Translations under genes and position numbers: made by a program
The notes under the pieces: generated by a model
Databases searched by the model: none
The model's input: only the letters and a program-made list of their open reading frames with translations
What the model was told of the DNA's origin: nothing
From: Paramecium octaurelia
Lineage: Eukaryota; Ciliophora; Oligohymenophorea; Peniculida; Parameciidae
Direction: 5' to 3'
Length of the DNA: 64,000 nt
NCBI GenBank assembly: GCA_905182995.1
Contig: CAJJDP010000064.1
Span: 68,627-132,626, forward strand
In this document: in pieces, positions 1 through 13,000 of the stretch
Layout of the letters: each line of letters opens with the position of its first letter
How positions within the stretch are numbered: the stretch's first letter is position 1

Positions 1-834
1 CTTCTAATTAATCTTAACCTTCTTATAATGCAGTGATTAATCTAGCAACTAAGCTCAACACGTTATTTAAGGTTTCTGGGTTGACTTTTGTGGTCATTTC
101 AGCTAATCCTTCAATGATTGGTTGGAACAATGTCAATGAACTTTTCTTTGTATGTGCTTCTAAGATTTCTTTGATCTTTTGGAAATTCTCTTTGGTTTAG
201 ATGAGATTGCTCTTTGTGTCTTATCTAAAGAGATGGCATGAATTTTATACGTCAATTAAATTAATGATGCTCCTTCTCCTCTTAAATTAAGAAGTAATCT
301 TTAAGCTTCTTTGCATGCAAGAATAGCATCACTATAATCTTAAAATTTAGCAGCAAAGTCTGAGTTCTCAGCATCCAATCTACTTTAGGCATCACCACTT
401 CCTCTAGAATTACGATCTAAGGCTGCCTAATCTAAATAATACTCAAAATGTAATATACCTTCTTTGACTCTTGTTTGTAATGTACTTAATTCATTAGTCA
501 AACTTGATTGTTCTTATCTTTAATTGTCAAGATCTTATTCAGCTTATTCAAGAGTGGCTTAGAGTTTAGCCAAATCAACTTGACTTCTTCTGGTAAAAGT
601 GGCATTTTCTTAGTCTTACAATTAGGTTAAGGCTATCAATTCATCCTTAATTTATTATAAGAGCTATTTTAATTCATTTAATGATCCTCCTGTTTTCATG
701 TTAACACTTACTAAATTTATCATAGATGATCCAAAGGGATGATCACCATATCCTGAAAGTCTTTCCTTGAGTTCAGAAACTGTAGTTGCCTAGAGACAGG
801 CAATCAAAACAATAACCAACAAAGCTGATTTCAT
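1..834 (-). CDS. Trichocyst-matrix-protein-like secretory protein (3' end beyond window)
   Basis: About 269 residues are visible. The N-terminus MKSALLVIVLIACLQA is a clear signal peptide. It is followed by a PFGSSMINLVSVN segment and long glutamine- and leucine-rich coiled coil. This layout is typical of Paramecium trichocyst matrix proteins, which are packed as crystals in dense-core secretory granules and released on exocytosis. A 26-nt intron at 225-250 restores the frame; without it the reading hits TGA. The gene runs off the left edge. The start is the only Met before the signal peptide, 73 bp downstream of the NAP gene's stop. Family assignment rests on the signal peptide, the N-terminal motif and the coiled coil, so a related secretory coiled-coil protein is possible. 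Confidence 0.68.
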
Positions 835-907
835 TTATTATATTAATCAAAACAAAGAAAAAAGAGAAAAACGAATATTATCTTAAACATAATTATTACT
901 ATAAAAA

Positions 908-1819
908 TCACTTTTTGAATCCTCTTCTTTCCTTCATTCTTTTGATTGCTTCTTCCTTTGTTAATTCCTCATCGTCGTCTGATTCATCATCATCCATATC
1001 ATCTCCCTCATAATCTTCATCTTCCACATGTACATCCAAATAGTATTCCAAAGAGTATGGTAATATTTCATCATAAATCAATCTACAAATGTCATAACAC
1101 ATATCCATCTTTTATTATTGTTCTTCCTTCTTGTCCTCTTCCAATTTCTCCCAATCCTTTACATCCAAATTCTTAAATAATTAAAATATTGTCTTTTATT
1201 CTACTTCCTTAACCTTCTTCTTCTACTTGTTCTTCTTCTTAACAATCTTCACTGAAATGTTCTTCCCTTCCTTCCAATTTATTTTAGTGCTCTCTACCTT
1301 GAGTGGCTCTCCCTATTTATCATCCAATAAAAACTCCACTTTCAATTCTTCCTCTGGGAAATAATCATTTGCTTTGAATTAGAACACCAATCCTAACTTG
1401 TGTTATTCCTTGTTTTCGAATCCTTTGATGTTTGTAATTGCCTTCAATAATGGTTCATCTTTATCTCCAATCACTTCAGCCTTTAATGTCTTTGAATTTA
1501 ACAACACTTTAGACCAATAATTTTCTATTGGTTCTTTGTTATCCAATATGGGTTACTCTTGAGCATTTAAATATTCCTTCAAGTCTTCCACTTCCTCTTC
1601 CTTTACTAATCTTTAACCTGAGATTATTTAATTTGAGGCTTCAATTAAAGGTTCAACTCTCTTCTTATAATCAGCTTCCATCTAGTCCAATTCCTAATCC
1701 TATTAATGATCCAAGTTCTTTCTGTCATACAAACACTATGACAAGGCAATTAATTAAATCTTTGTTTAGAGATCATAACCTTTAAGTTTCTCTTTGATTT
1801 GATCGTAATTAAATTCCAT
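908..1819 (-). CDS. Nucleosome assembly protein (NAP) family histone chaperone
   Basis: This is a single-exon gene of 303 aa once TAA/TAG are read as Gln. It opens with a helical, Gln/Lys-rich segment. The NAP fold follows, with ENYWSKVLLNSKTLKAEV near residue 100, then GFENKEQHKLGLVFQF and a DYFPEEELKVEFLLDD segment. A strongly acidic tail (EDEDYEGDDMDDDE) and a basic terminus ERRGFKK close it. NAP proteins bind H2A-H2B and H1, escort histones to chromatin and shuttle between cytoplasm and nucleus. The length is close to the usual 300-400 aa, and the acidic C-terminus is characteristic. The stop lies 73 bp upstream of the secretory-protein start, and the start lies 28 bp from the kinase stop, all on the same strand. 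Confidence 0.88.
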
Positions 1820-1847
1820 TTAAAATTAATAATATTTTAATATAAAA

Positions 1848-4214
1848 TCAAAGTTTTAGGTTTTTGTTGCAATTCTCTTTAATAAACTTTTCTAAAATCT
1901 GAGAATTACCAGATAAACTTGAAATTTCTTGGTGATTAATAGTCTTCAGTTTCTCAATAGAGTAAAGAGTTTCACTTTGAATGAATTTTGTAGAATAACC
2001 CAAGAACCTAATTTCATTTTCTTATTATATACTTGAGCAGGTCTTCTGATTTAAACTAACTTAAATCATATGAGTGTTATTCCAAGAATTTATGATAATG
2101 ATTTCTGTAGGATTCTACAATGCTTTCATAATTATATTTAATTGCATTTGTTTAAATCAACTCAATAACATCTTCTAAATTATACTACACATTTTCCATC
2201 AAAGTTTTATTAAGTTAATTAGCTGGCAACTTCAATCATGATATAAATATTTACTTAGCTTCTTAATGTTAACTTTTATAATACTGCTTTTACATTAGTC
2301 ATCATATCCCTAAAGCGATCATCTAAAATGTAATTAATTGGATCTATATATTATTTCAATTGATTCTATAAGGGATATTACAATAGATTTTTTTCTGAGT
2401 TGTTAAATGAATATATATTTTATAGAACTGATAATTGATAATTAATTATGAGAAATCGAAATAAATCTAATTTATAATCCAAAATTTACATCAACCTACC
2501 CAAACTTTAAGACAAATTTTCAGCCAATTATGCTTTAGCCAAATATCCCTTTAAAATTAGTTTTAAAATAATAACATTTATTTCATAATTATCCTTTGAA
2601 ATGACAACCTTCTTTTTAACTATCATACAATCGTTATTCTAAAAAGATTATTGTTATTTAAAATAGTTATTTTGAAGTAGTTGTTTTTCATAATTAAGAT
2701 CTGGTAATGTTTTATATTGTTGATTATTCTATGTTATTGATTCTCTCTTATCCAATTATTATTTTTTATTGTCTTCCCTTTTATTGTCTAAGTTACAGAA
2801 ATTTTATTTTAATTAAGAACCAGTTTCCGATTTGCAAGATTTTGGTGTATATTTGTTTTACTATAATGAGATTTTAAACTTATTTTTCTGTGTTCTATTA
2901 TCTTTCTCATTAGAATAATTTATTTATTTATTGGCACTATCTAAAGTTGCATAATTATTTTAGGATGGTTTATGGATTCTTTCAGGAGTTTGAGTCTCTC
3001 TTAAATCTAAATTTTCAGGGGAATTGTCACTTGATTTTACTTAATTATTCTTATTATTCTCCTAAGATTTATTTTATCTTCCTCTTTACATAGAATCTGA
3101 TATAAATCGATTAAATACATGCCTTTTTTAATAGATTACACATTATGAAATCTCCTAAATAGAGTCCCATTCTCAGATTTCTACTTCAAAGGAGGTTTTT
3201 AATTGATTTGTTGGTTTGCTGTAGTTTGTTAATCTTGTGATTAAAGGTTTTTCTCAAGGGAATGAGAATTGAGAATTTATTATTTGTCAGTATGACATCT
3301 AGGTTTACAAAAGGAAATTTAATCAAAGATTTCAAATAACTGCTCCCAATGAAATCTATCTTTCTCATGGTATTTTATACATCCACTCAATATATATTGT
3401 AGAAATGTAGAATCTGATTCACATCCTTAATTATTGAATTACTTTATAGAGTATTCCTTGTCCAAAACATTCATTTTTTAAATTAATTAATCATAAGTGC
3501 GAACATTAAAATAATTATCTTAGAAGATAAGGAAGTACATTAACAATCCGAACTATTTTTAAGTAAAAACATACACTAAAGACATCAGTTTTGGATGTAT
3601 ATTTGCCAGTCATTAATGCTTGAGGTGATATGTATAATGGAGTACCAATAATTGTCTAGACGACGAATTGAGTATCAAAATTCAGAATCTTTCCAAACCC
3701 AAAATCGCATATCTTAAATTAAATTGTTCATTACTTTAATTTAGTTATCTTTTCCAACTAAGACATTCTCAGGCTTGAGATCTCTATGGATAATGTTGTG
3801 AGAATAGAGATCACGATAACCATCTATAATCTATTTAGCTATATCTGTGATTTCTAAAAGTGATAATAATTATTTCTATCTCTTTCTGTTCAAAATATAG
3901 TCACTCAAAGTTTGTTTGCACCTCTCCATAAATATATAGACCTTGCTATTCTATTTCAAAATATGATATATTTTAATCAAATGGGGATTGTCGAATTCTT
4001 TGAGTTTAGTTAAAATTTAAGTTTCTCTCTCCAACAACTTTTCATTCTCATTAGTTAGTTTGATTATCTGATTTATATTATTTTATACTTTAACACATAT
4101 TAGATGATCTGTGCTTATTTATTTAGCCCCATAGACCTTACCATAGGTCCCTGATCCTATAGTTTCTGTTAAATACACACAATAATCTCCATATATTAGT
4201 TAATTAGTGTACAT
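1848..4214 (-). CDS. Serine/threonine protein kinase with long Gln/Asn-rich tail
   Basis: The kinase domain occupies roughly residues 10-290. It has a glycine loop (ETIGSGTYGKVYGA), the VAIK-type lysine in ICVKV, catalytic loop HRDLKPENVL, a DFG in ICDFGFGK and a GTPLYISPQA activation-segment end. The tail of over 400 residues is Asn/Gln/Ser-rich, then becomes helical. Four introns of 22, 22, 25 and 25 nt (3713-3734, 3553-3574, 2230-2254, 2008-2032) are placed by frame and GT...AG ends. After removing them the length is one base short of a multiple of three. The frame slips near 3165-3170, where adding one base would join two good frames. That is either a sequence error or a real frameshift in the tail. 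The resemblance is to ULK/calcium-dependent-type kinases, but I cannot assign a family. Full model 757 aa. Confidence 0.82.
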
Positions 4215-4270
4215 AAAAATTAATATTATAATTTATTCGATTGCATAAATAGATTTAATATAATTAAATA

Positions 4271-5246
4271 TCAATGTTTAATGTAAGTATCCCAAAAGAT
4301 TCGACTTTGCTCGTATCTATAAATTATATAAATTAAATACCCAACCAATTGCGCTGAACTTGCTACCATATAGTAGATTGCACAACTATTGAAACCTTGC
4401 CAAAAGCCCTTGAAACCTCCTGCTTTGTAAATTTCTTTAACGCACTTTGAGATACCACCATCCATTCCTTAATACTTTCGGTTTTATTTAGATTCAAGAA
4501 TTTCATACTATATTTTTGTTTTCACCATGTCCTATGGATAGGAAAAGCAAATGCAAACTATGCCTGCGGTTATTCCAGCCAGGAATTGATCAAATATCGT
4601 TAAATATCCTTTCTCCTTTTGTAAATACTATTTGGTAGATTCAAATGCAATAAAGAAAGTTGTGTATTGAGGGATGTCTCTGAATATTGTGGAATAGACT
4701 CCCTTGAAGACTGATGCTATGCCCTCCTTATTCACAAATTCAAATATGCATCTCAAAACAGATTTACGAGTGCGTTCTGAAATCTACATTTGGAATACAA
4801 TCTTAAATAATTCAGATGGACTTGTCGCAAAACTCTATATAAATCCAGCATAAGCTCCACCAACACCCCCTGCTTAATGAAGTTAAAGATACAATGCATT
4901 AGTTAATACGAATATCTGTCAACTTAAAAATATCTCATGTATTATTCATAGCATGCAAATAATGTTACTGAAACTGGAAAACTAAAGAAAAGTGGTGATA
5001 TAACTCCTTTATAAAAAGCAAAAGGCTAGCATTATTTATGATATAGATTAGTACTCCTTCCTAATTAAATATTTTATAGGCTGTTTTAAGAATGGATGTG
5101 TTTTCAGAGAACATTTACATTCTCACTTTAATTGTGCTAATATTATAAATCAATCATTACTCGAATGGATGTGCACTCAATACAAAAGTAATGCCTCCAA
5201 TTGAGCCAGCAAATGTGTCCTCGAGAATGTCATTCCATTAATCCAT
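4271..5246 (-). CDS. Mitochondrial carrier family transporter
   Basis: 300 aa after removal of three introns (24, 29 and 20 nt, the first at 5137-5160). The three carrier repeats are visible through their signatures: HPFDTIKVRMQ near residue 28, SPSELFKIVFQMQ near 125 and YPQDMVKTKIQ near 225. GG-x-GG turns precede repeats. The family exchanges small metabolites across the mitochondrial inner membrane through six helices. The substrate cannot be told from sequence alone; repeat 2 has Ser-Pro-Ser-Glu in place of Pro-x-Asp. The length matches the family (about 300 aa). The third-intron choice is supported by the total length being divisible by three. Confidence 0.87.
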
Positions 5247-5441
5247 TTAAAATATGAAAATACTCTATATAATATTCTTATTTATGGCTTTAATTAAATT
5301 ATTAGTAATAAGCTATCTAAAAATTTATTTATTTTGATTATCCCTAAAATCATTAGAGAGTAGATATGATGAAATAGGATATAAGCTTAATAATTATGAA
5401 TTTAATTTATAATTTAAATCAATTTTATGATTGCCGTTCTA

Positions 5442-8400
5442 TCAGTAAATTACACAGCAGCTACTTTCTCTAGCTAATAAAATATAATAATTATTTACAT
5501 TATTCAGGTTATTTTTTCTCTTATTTATCCTGATTCCCAACTTCGATCGGTCTATTCTACTTTTAAACCTAGACATTCTCCTCCTCCTCTTGCATGCGAT
5601 TATTTTATTATGGTGGCTATTACGTCTGATGCTATTGAGTAGGCTATTAAGCTGGTTATTAAGGAGGTGGCTACTATGGAGGTGGCTATTAAGAAGGTGG
5701 CTACTATGGAGGTGGCTATTGAGTTGGGGGTTATTAAGGAGGTGGCTATTGAGGTGCAGGCTGTTAGGGAGGTGGTTGTTAAGGTGCTGGTTATTGAGAA
5801 GCTTATTGTTCAGCTGCTTGCTGTTGTTATAATTTCTTTTATTATTCTTCAATTTCTTATTACTTTTTCAATTCCGCCTCCTTTTTCAGCTATTCTTTTT
5901 TGGCCTATTCCTCTTTTAGGAATTAAATTTGTTCTGGAGTTTATTATGGGACTTCCCAATCATCCTCGATTGGATCTAGGTTTTATGGGACTTCCTTCAC
6001 ATCCTTTAACAAAGTCTAGATTTTTTCAGTTACAATTTATTCAATTTAAACATCCAATAAGATGGTTTCAGATTTTTTAATAACATCTGCAAAATTCTTT
6101 TATAAGTGTGCCAAACAAAGAATGACATCTTTCAATGCTTCTCCTCCACCAACAGAATCGTAGAGTTCAATTTATTTACCTAAAGCATATTCTCTTATTT
6201 GATTGATTTTAGCAGTAAAGAATCCAGTGATCTTATCAATCATACCTGGTGGTTTAGGATTATCTAATTCAAATTAAACTTAAATGAACACTTTAGCTGC
6301 AGATTTCTTTTTGGCTATTTCAATGGCTGCTTTAGTAAGAACTTAACTCAAATCTTCTTAAGTATTGGCTGTGTGATTTTCCATGATGATTTTGTTTATT
6401 GAATTAACCTTGTCCTCGAATTTCTTCTATTTATATTCAGAGTAACAATAATCAATGGCTCCATCGATTACTTTGAAAATACTTCCGACCAAAGGTAAAC
6501 TCTCACAAAGTGATGATCCCACCTCTATAGCTTTTTTAGCCAACGTAACTCCTGTGCTGACTTTACTATCAATTTCTGCATGTTCTACATTTGTCTACAA
6601 GATTCCTGTACTAGCAGCTCTGTAGGAATCAATGTAATTAAGCAAGGTCCAATAAAATGCTTTGGCATATTTACCTTCTTCTTTGTGTCTATTTTCATTC
6701 ATCCAAGCCTTAATTTTACCCTACTCATAAACACCTGAAGCTCTTAATGTATCTCTCATTTTATCCACTCTTTATTCCAAAGCTGCGGTTCTTTTGGCTT
6801 ATTCTTTTTGCTTCTTTTCAATTTCATCTATTTCTTTAGATTGATTTTCAATCTTCTTTTTAAGTTATTCTATCTGCTACTGTAACAATTCATAATCTTT
6901 ATCTTCTCCTTCAGACTTCCCTTAGTTAGTCTAGATCTTTTCATACTGTTTCTTAAGCATTTCAATTCTTTGTTTCTCCAACTCTTCATATTCCTTTGTA
7001 ATATTTTTATGTCCAGCCAATACATTTGGTCTCTTAAGCATGGCATCCATTTTAGCTTTAATTTCATCAGCAGCTTTTCCGAAATTCTCTTGTAATGAAA
7101 CAATTTTCTTGAGTCCCGCTTAAATAAAGTTAATATTGGCATCAGATAAATTTTTCTTAGAAAAATCATCTTTCAATAATTCTTCAGATTTCTTTAAACT
7201 TGCCAAGGATTCTCCAGGCTTATCCAACATTAATTCAACTTGAGCTTTGTTTGCCCATGCTAATACGAATTTGGGTTCGGCAGCAATACTCTTGATAAAT
7301 GCATCTTCAGCCTCTTTGTATTTCTTTTGCATTTAATAGCATGCACCCAAACGATTGAAAGCTACAGCCCTCTCGAAAGGATCAGATGATTTTGTTACAA
7401 TTTCAGAGAGACGAATGGTTTCCTAGATATGAGCTTCTTATTTGCCATCCTTATTCTATTAAGCCAATTTAAATTCTATGTCTGATAAATTACTCATAGC
7501 CACCATGTCATTATGACTTTATGCTATTACTTTTTCAAACATATCTTTCGCTTAGTCCAATTTTTAAGCTTCCAAGTAACAGATACCCAAATTATTTAGT
7601 GCAGGCAAATTTTTTGGATGTTCCTTTAAGATTGCTTCATATAATTCAATTGCTTAAGGATATTTCTTCTATTTCAAACATGATTGAGCCAGTCCGAGCT
7701 ATGCCTCCACACCTTTCATTTGTTTAAAAATCTCTTCTGCTTATGCATATTTTTATTGATGGAGAAAGATCTTACCCTTGGCCTCAAGGATAATTGGATC
7801 ATCTTTACAATTCTTATGAACTCCAGAATTCAAAAAGGTCTCTGCCTCTTTATATTTGTTTTATGATTCGAATATCCTTACTTGTAATGCATAAAGTCTT
7901 GGCTATGTTGGAGTAATTACAAGTGCTTATTTGATATCTGCTTCTGCACTCTTATAATCTCCTAAGTTATAAAAGCAGATTGCTCTGTTCTTATAGATTT
8001 ATCCAAAATCTTAATCTTCATTTTTATCCTTCCTGTCTATAACATTCTAATATTATTTTATTGCCTCCTCAAACTTATTCATTTTCATCTCACATTCAGC
8101 TAATCCCATATAACATGCTGACAATGTAGCCTATGGTTTAACCTCAGTCTCTTTAAGCGGGAAAAGCGTAGACAATTATTGATAATGTGCCTTTGATTCC
8201 TCATACATACCCTACGATAGCTCTAAATCAGCCAAAAATAACAAAGCATCTTCATTCTCCTCTTACTGTAGTGCCCAACTTTTTAATAACTCTTCGCGAG
8301 CTTAATTTGACAATTAGAAGTCCTTCTGTGTTTGTAATTTTAAAAAATAATCGTCAAGTAAAGATTTTCCAATTAGTTTTCTGAACAAAAACTCATCCGC

Positions 8401-8496
8401 ATCAGCTTTTTTGGCTTCCTCTGTGGCAAGCTCTATTGCTTTCTAATATTCCTTGGCATCTATGGCGTCATAGATTTAATCAAGTTCTTCCCCCAT
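5442..8496 (-). CDS. Large TPR protein with Pro/Gln-rich C-terminal tail
   Basis: 1,009 aa with one 25-nt intron at 5474-5498 just before the stop. Residues from about 30 to 460 are helical TPR-type repeats, for example EEAIKQYQNVIDRKDKNEDQ, a DYKSAEADIKQAL stretch and KYKEAEDAFIKSIAAEPK. A lysine/glutamate-rich coiled coil and a globular segment follow. Next come an acidic hinge (PIEDDWEVPQQ) and a tail built of QQPPPQQPAPQQ-type units. In the standard code the tail dissolves into stops. On the plus strand the same DNA looks like a glycine-rich protein, but that frame contains TGA. TPRs normally mediate protein-protein contact; the partner is unknown. The start is the first Met, 8494-8496. 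Confidence 0.8.
5620..5830. repeat. Degenerate short tandem repeat encoding the Pro/Gln tail
   Basis: Units of roughly 27-33 bases of the type GGTGGCTATTAAGGA recur across this stretch on the plus strand. On the minus strand they encode the QQPPPQQ-type tail of the TPR gene. The repetition suggests unit-number variation between alleles or species. Tail length should be confirmed from long reads. Confidence 0.7.
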
Positions 8497-8736
8497 TATT
8501 AAAATTATTGAAAAATAATATCAAATTTTTGCACTTATATAATTAAAATTTTGAAACTGTCTTTCTTTTATTTCAAAAAAATTAAACAGTTTCAAACCAA
8601 AATGACTTTAAAGGCATTTTAACTTAGAATATCAAATTTTGGAATTCCTGCCCTCTATTAACTATGAGGATTGATATCATGACCCTTTATTTATTGATTC
8701 TCAAGTTTATATTTTATTTATTACTGTTGATTTCAA

Positions 8737-9760
8737 TCAATCTTGCTATATCAACAAATCCTGTTGTTTTATTAGTAAATTATCATCCCCTAAAGCCTAG
8801 TCATCATCTAAAAGTATAAACTGCTCTATTTTGAGTATGCTAGATGGGCATTTCTAAAAAGTAATTTAAATGATTAAACAAACTTACTTTTGCCAACACT
8901 TTATTGAAGATATGCTAACATAATACAGAGTAGGTTTGTGATTAATTTAAACCATCACAGTACATTTCTTTCTGATATTTAATGAATAATTTTATTTGGA
9001 TTTTATGGAGCTAACCCTTAAGATGTTTCTAAGATGCAAACTAATTTATTCTACCTGTCTTGTCTAGAATCAAATTTATATTGTTTTGAATATATTATAA
9101 TTAATAATTCATTTAAAGTCAAGTTATTAATATGCCTATGCCTAATAAGATGAAGTTAATTCTTCAAATTTTAAAAGAATTCTTGATTTTATACGAATAA
9201 GGTCATATGGTATGAAATCTTGTTATTGCTGTGTCAACTAGTGAACCTTATAAATAATGTGTCAGGGTATTTTCCTCAGTGAGAGAATATTTAACATGAC
9301 TCATGATCTACACGCATCTATTACAGCATAGATACTCTATATAAACGTGTTAAATTCATTTTTCAACACATTTTGTTCTAATTCAATTTGATCAAACTTT
9401 TCTATATATATATTTTCTATCCATTCCAAGATTATAAGATTCTAAATGGATGAATTCCAGAACTAATAAGTTTACGACTTCCTCTATAATTATTTGATTA
9501 TTCTTATGAACTAAATTTATCCTTTTAGACGCATAACGTGGCAAAACCTTCTTTTGTAAATATACGATATTCAATTACTTTTTAATTGCTATATTCTATG
9601 CCAATATTGTCCCATCAGACAGGTTTTAAGATCACACTCTCTAAATATAGTTACATAATCTTACCTGTTTGTCATCTCTGAACTATAAATTTCAGATTAA
9701 TGATCGCTTTAAAAGAAGGATTAATGAATTTTAGTTGATAATTAATCAGGTTAAAAAGCA
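8737..9760 (-). pseudogene. Decayed protein-coding locus (unrecognised family)
   Basis: Several convincing coding pieces lie on the minus strand but do not join into one clean frame. Near 9690-9740 the reading contains INPSFKAIINLKFIVQR and then an in-frame TGA. Between 9392 and 9640 it gives SDGTILA, PRYASKRINLVHKN and EVVNLLVLEFIHLESYNLG, bounded by TGA. A further piece from about 9330 to 8737 ends in FILLDDDQALGDDN. A 26-nt intron fits at the DSRQDR joint, and a 33-nt GT...AG segment at about 8851-8883 leaves the frame unchanged. Some breaks may be unrecognised introns, but the two TGAs inside the first 300 bp argue for decay. I do not recognise the family. No domain can be named. Confidence 0.5.
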
Positions 9761-10054
9761 ATGCTAATTTTTGGCTCAAAGAGCACCTAAAATCATAGGA
9801 GGATCTTAATATTTTACGCATTATATAATATTTGGAGTGTTGATTAGTAAAAATAACTTTTTATATTTTAACCAGAAAATGAAAATCAACAAAATCACTG
9901 CCTCTTGATTTATCTAATCAAATGATATAATCTCTAAAAACATCAAAATTAAAAAATGGAAAAGAAATTGTTCCAATTGAACTCATCAATTAAATTTAAA
10001 CCATATAAATAAATAATTTTTATTAGTATATCTGTGGTTTTATATATATAATTT
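9761..10054. other. Intergenic, no gene seen
   Basis: AT-rich spacer between the decayed minus-strand locus and the start of the plus-strand surface protein. It probably holds the promoters of both, but no defined motif is visible. Confidence 0.6.
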
Positions 10055-13000
10055 ATGTATTTAATCATAATTTTTTTTCCCAGTGCTTTTGGAGTATTAT
10101 TATAAAGTGGTCTAAATCAAAATACTATTACATATCCAACCAAAGTAGAACAATGTTAAAATGTAGAACTCAACGAAAATCAAAGTTTTTATCTAGAATT
10201 GAATAAAGAAGACAACATATTTAATAAATTTTCAAATGATTTTTAAGAATTAGGCAGCGATATAAGGAATTTAACTTTTGTTAATTTTATTTCTTCAGTT
10301 CAAATAGTCCCTGATTCCTTTAAAATACTATAAAGTTAATAATTACTATTTCCTGGTGGAATGGGTTTGTGTTCACTCTTGTAGAATAAAAGAAGTTTAG
10401 ACTATTCAATTTATTGTAAAGATGTTATGCCATAAAAATACATAGAGAATAATTTTAGTAAATTAAAAGAATTTACATTTTTAATAGCTTATTAGGAAGG
10501 CCTTAAATGTAATGACTATAAATACTCCAATCATCTCTTTTATATACTTTGCTCTATCTAAGATCAAATCCAAATAATTTCATTTGATTTGGAAGGAAAT
10601 AGATAATAAATCAACTACACCATATCCATGGATTAATAATAATGCAATATAAAATTTCAACTTTTTCAAGATTCACACCTTTTAGTATATTTTTGCTTAT
10701 GCTTAAATTGGGAATTAATGATATTTGATTCTCAAATGTAATTTAAAAGAAGTTTTACTGCTTAAGAAATATATTTGAAAGCTCAATTTAATTATAATAA
10801 GGAATTATAAGATCTTTTTGTATGCTATTAAGTACTGTATTTAATATTCGATAATGAATAAATTCATTTATTTGTTTTATCTTTAATGGCTTCTGACTTT
10901 GAACACGATTCTAAAGTTTATAATTAGTAAATTTAAAGATTTCAACTGTTGTAATTATAAAGTTGCACCTTAGAGAATCAAGGAATCGAGTTAAGCGATA
11001 TTAATAATTTCACAAATTATTAAATAGAAAATCTAAAAATAATATAAAAATTAGGACCCTAGATTATGTTTTTGGCTTTTAGTGATCATTTAATTGTAAT
11101 GCTTGCAAATGAAATAATGTAAACAATCCAAATTGAATTTATATTCTTTTGTTCTATCCCAACAGTTACCTAATATTTTTGGATAGTAAATGATTAGAAT
11201 AGAGCATTCATATTTGAGATAAACTTATTCTAAAATTATTTTACATACCAATCGAAAGCAAATTATGTTGGATTTTATACAATCGAAAAAAACAATATTA
11301 AGTTGATAAAATGTTTCTCTATAAGTTAGCATAGAAATAAATAGGATTATTTCAAATTTTAAATTGATAACCTTAAATATCAAAATTACTTAGTTTAAAT
11401 AGACGACAATTTTGATGGTATTTAAATTGAAAAGAAAAGTTTTTTTAATAAAAATTTCAAGTTTAACTTTACTTTTCCAAGTTTTTTTTAACAAAAAATT
11501 GAGTAAAATAAGACTCTTAGATAATGCAATATAAGCAGAACACAATTAAACCTCATTAGCAAATTTTTTGCATTTAAACTTAAATCCGAAAATTATCTTT
11601 TGTTCAATTAAGGTGAACTTCTTACAATTTATCATTGTAATTCTTAAAGGTTTATTTATTTTAATATTTAAATTGATTTGAATTCTATTAAAACACATTA
11701 TTTAATCTAGAATCTCTAATTTATTTTGGTTCAAGAAAATTAAAGTAGAATAATAGCTTTTATCTATTAACAAAATGCAAAAGCATCAATACAATATTAA
11801 ATGCATTCATTTAAAGAAAAAATTCGTGTTACTTATATATATAAAAATTTGTTGGTAGTATAGGATTCAAATTACCTTTTTTATTTTAACTCATAATTAA
11901 ATAAATTCTAAAATTCATATCAAATTAATCCCAATCTTTTCATTAATTAAGAAATTACCAAAGATGTAATCTAGGTTTTCAATTTTTATGACACGTTTAT
12001 TCTCTAATATGAATCATATTTCATAGTTCAAGTAGAATAATTTGTTACTTAAAGTATTTAATTGATTCCTATTAGAAATCTATTTAAATATTGTAATATT
12101 AGGAGGATATTCAAGAAGAAGCCAACCCCCATAAGTCATTTTGATAGCTATGAATTAGAACAAGAGCAGAATTTATAAATACCTAATAACTTAAAGGAAT
12201 TTCTATTTGCTTTCTACCTATTACTTTGAAGACTATATTCCAATTTAACCCTTAAATTATTAGATTAATGAGGAAAATTTTATAATAGCAACAAAGCAAT
12301 AAAGCAATAGCCAATTTCATTTGATGTTATTTTTCATTAATTAAGCAAATAGTTTTGAATGTTATGAGATAGTATCTACTCCTTATTAATACTTCTATGT
12401 TTAATCTAATATCCTTTATTATTACAATGAAAATCAAGAATTAATTGAATACGACATCAAATATTTCTCCTTGGATTTTGATCTATAACTACTTAATGAA
12501 ATATTTTATAACGTGCACTTTCAGATTGATATTTAAGTTATTCAGACCCCAAGAGATGACGATATTTATAGTGAAAAATTCAATTTATTGGCACTCAATA
12601 TGCAAGAGAAATTATCCATAGTTAATTAAAGTAATTCAACGATAATTTTGAATCATAATTAGGCTATTCTATATCCAAATCAATTTGTTTATGGATCGTT
12701 TCTTTTATTTGATTTATTAAACACCTCTTCATTTACTCTCCAAAGTCCATTCAAACTAGTTTAAGCAATTACTTGTTTAGCCATAGATAATTATTTTTGC
12801 GTAATTCAATTTCTTCCATTAATAAAAATATTAGACTTAAAAACAAATAATTAAAATAATTATCTGATTCCTTATAGAAGTACAAAAAATACTAAATTTC
12901 ATGCTTGGGAAGATATGATAGTATTAATAGAATATCAATAATAAAACATTATTATTTATAATTATAAAAAGGATTCCTTAAAAGTTTTACATATATAAGA

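Noticed and set aside
5590..6080. Plus-strand Gly/Trp/Leu-rich or Val/Glu-rich open frames
   Set aside because: They are antisense to the Pro/Gln tail of the TPR gene; the Gly-rich frame contains TGA, and the rest follows from repeat composition.
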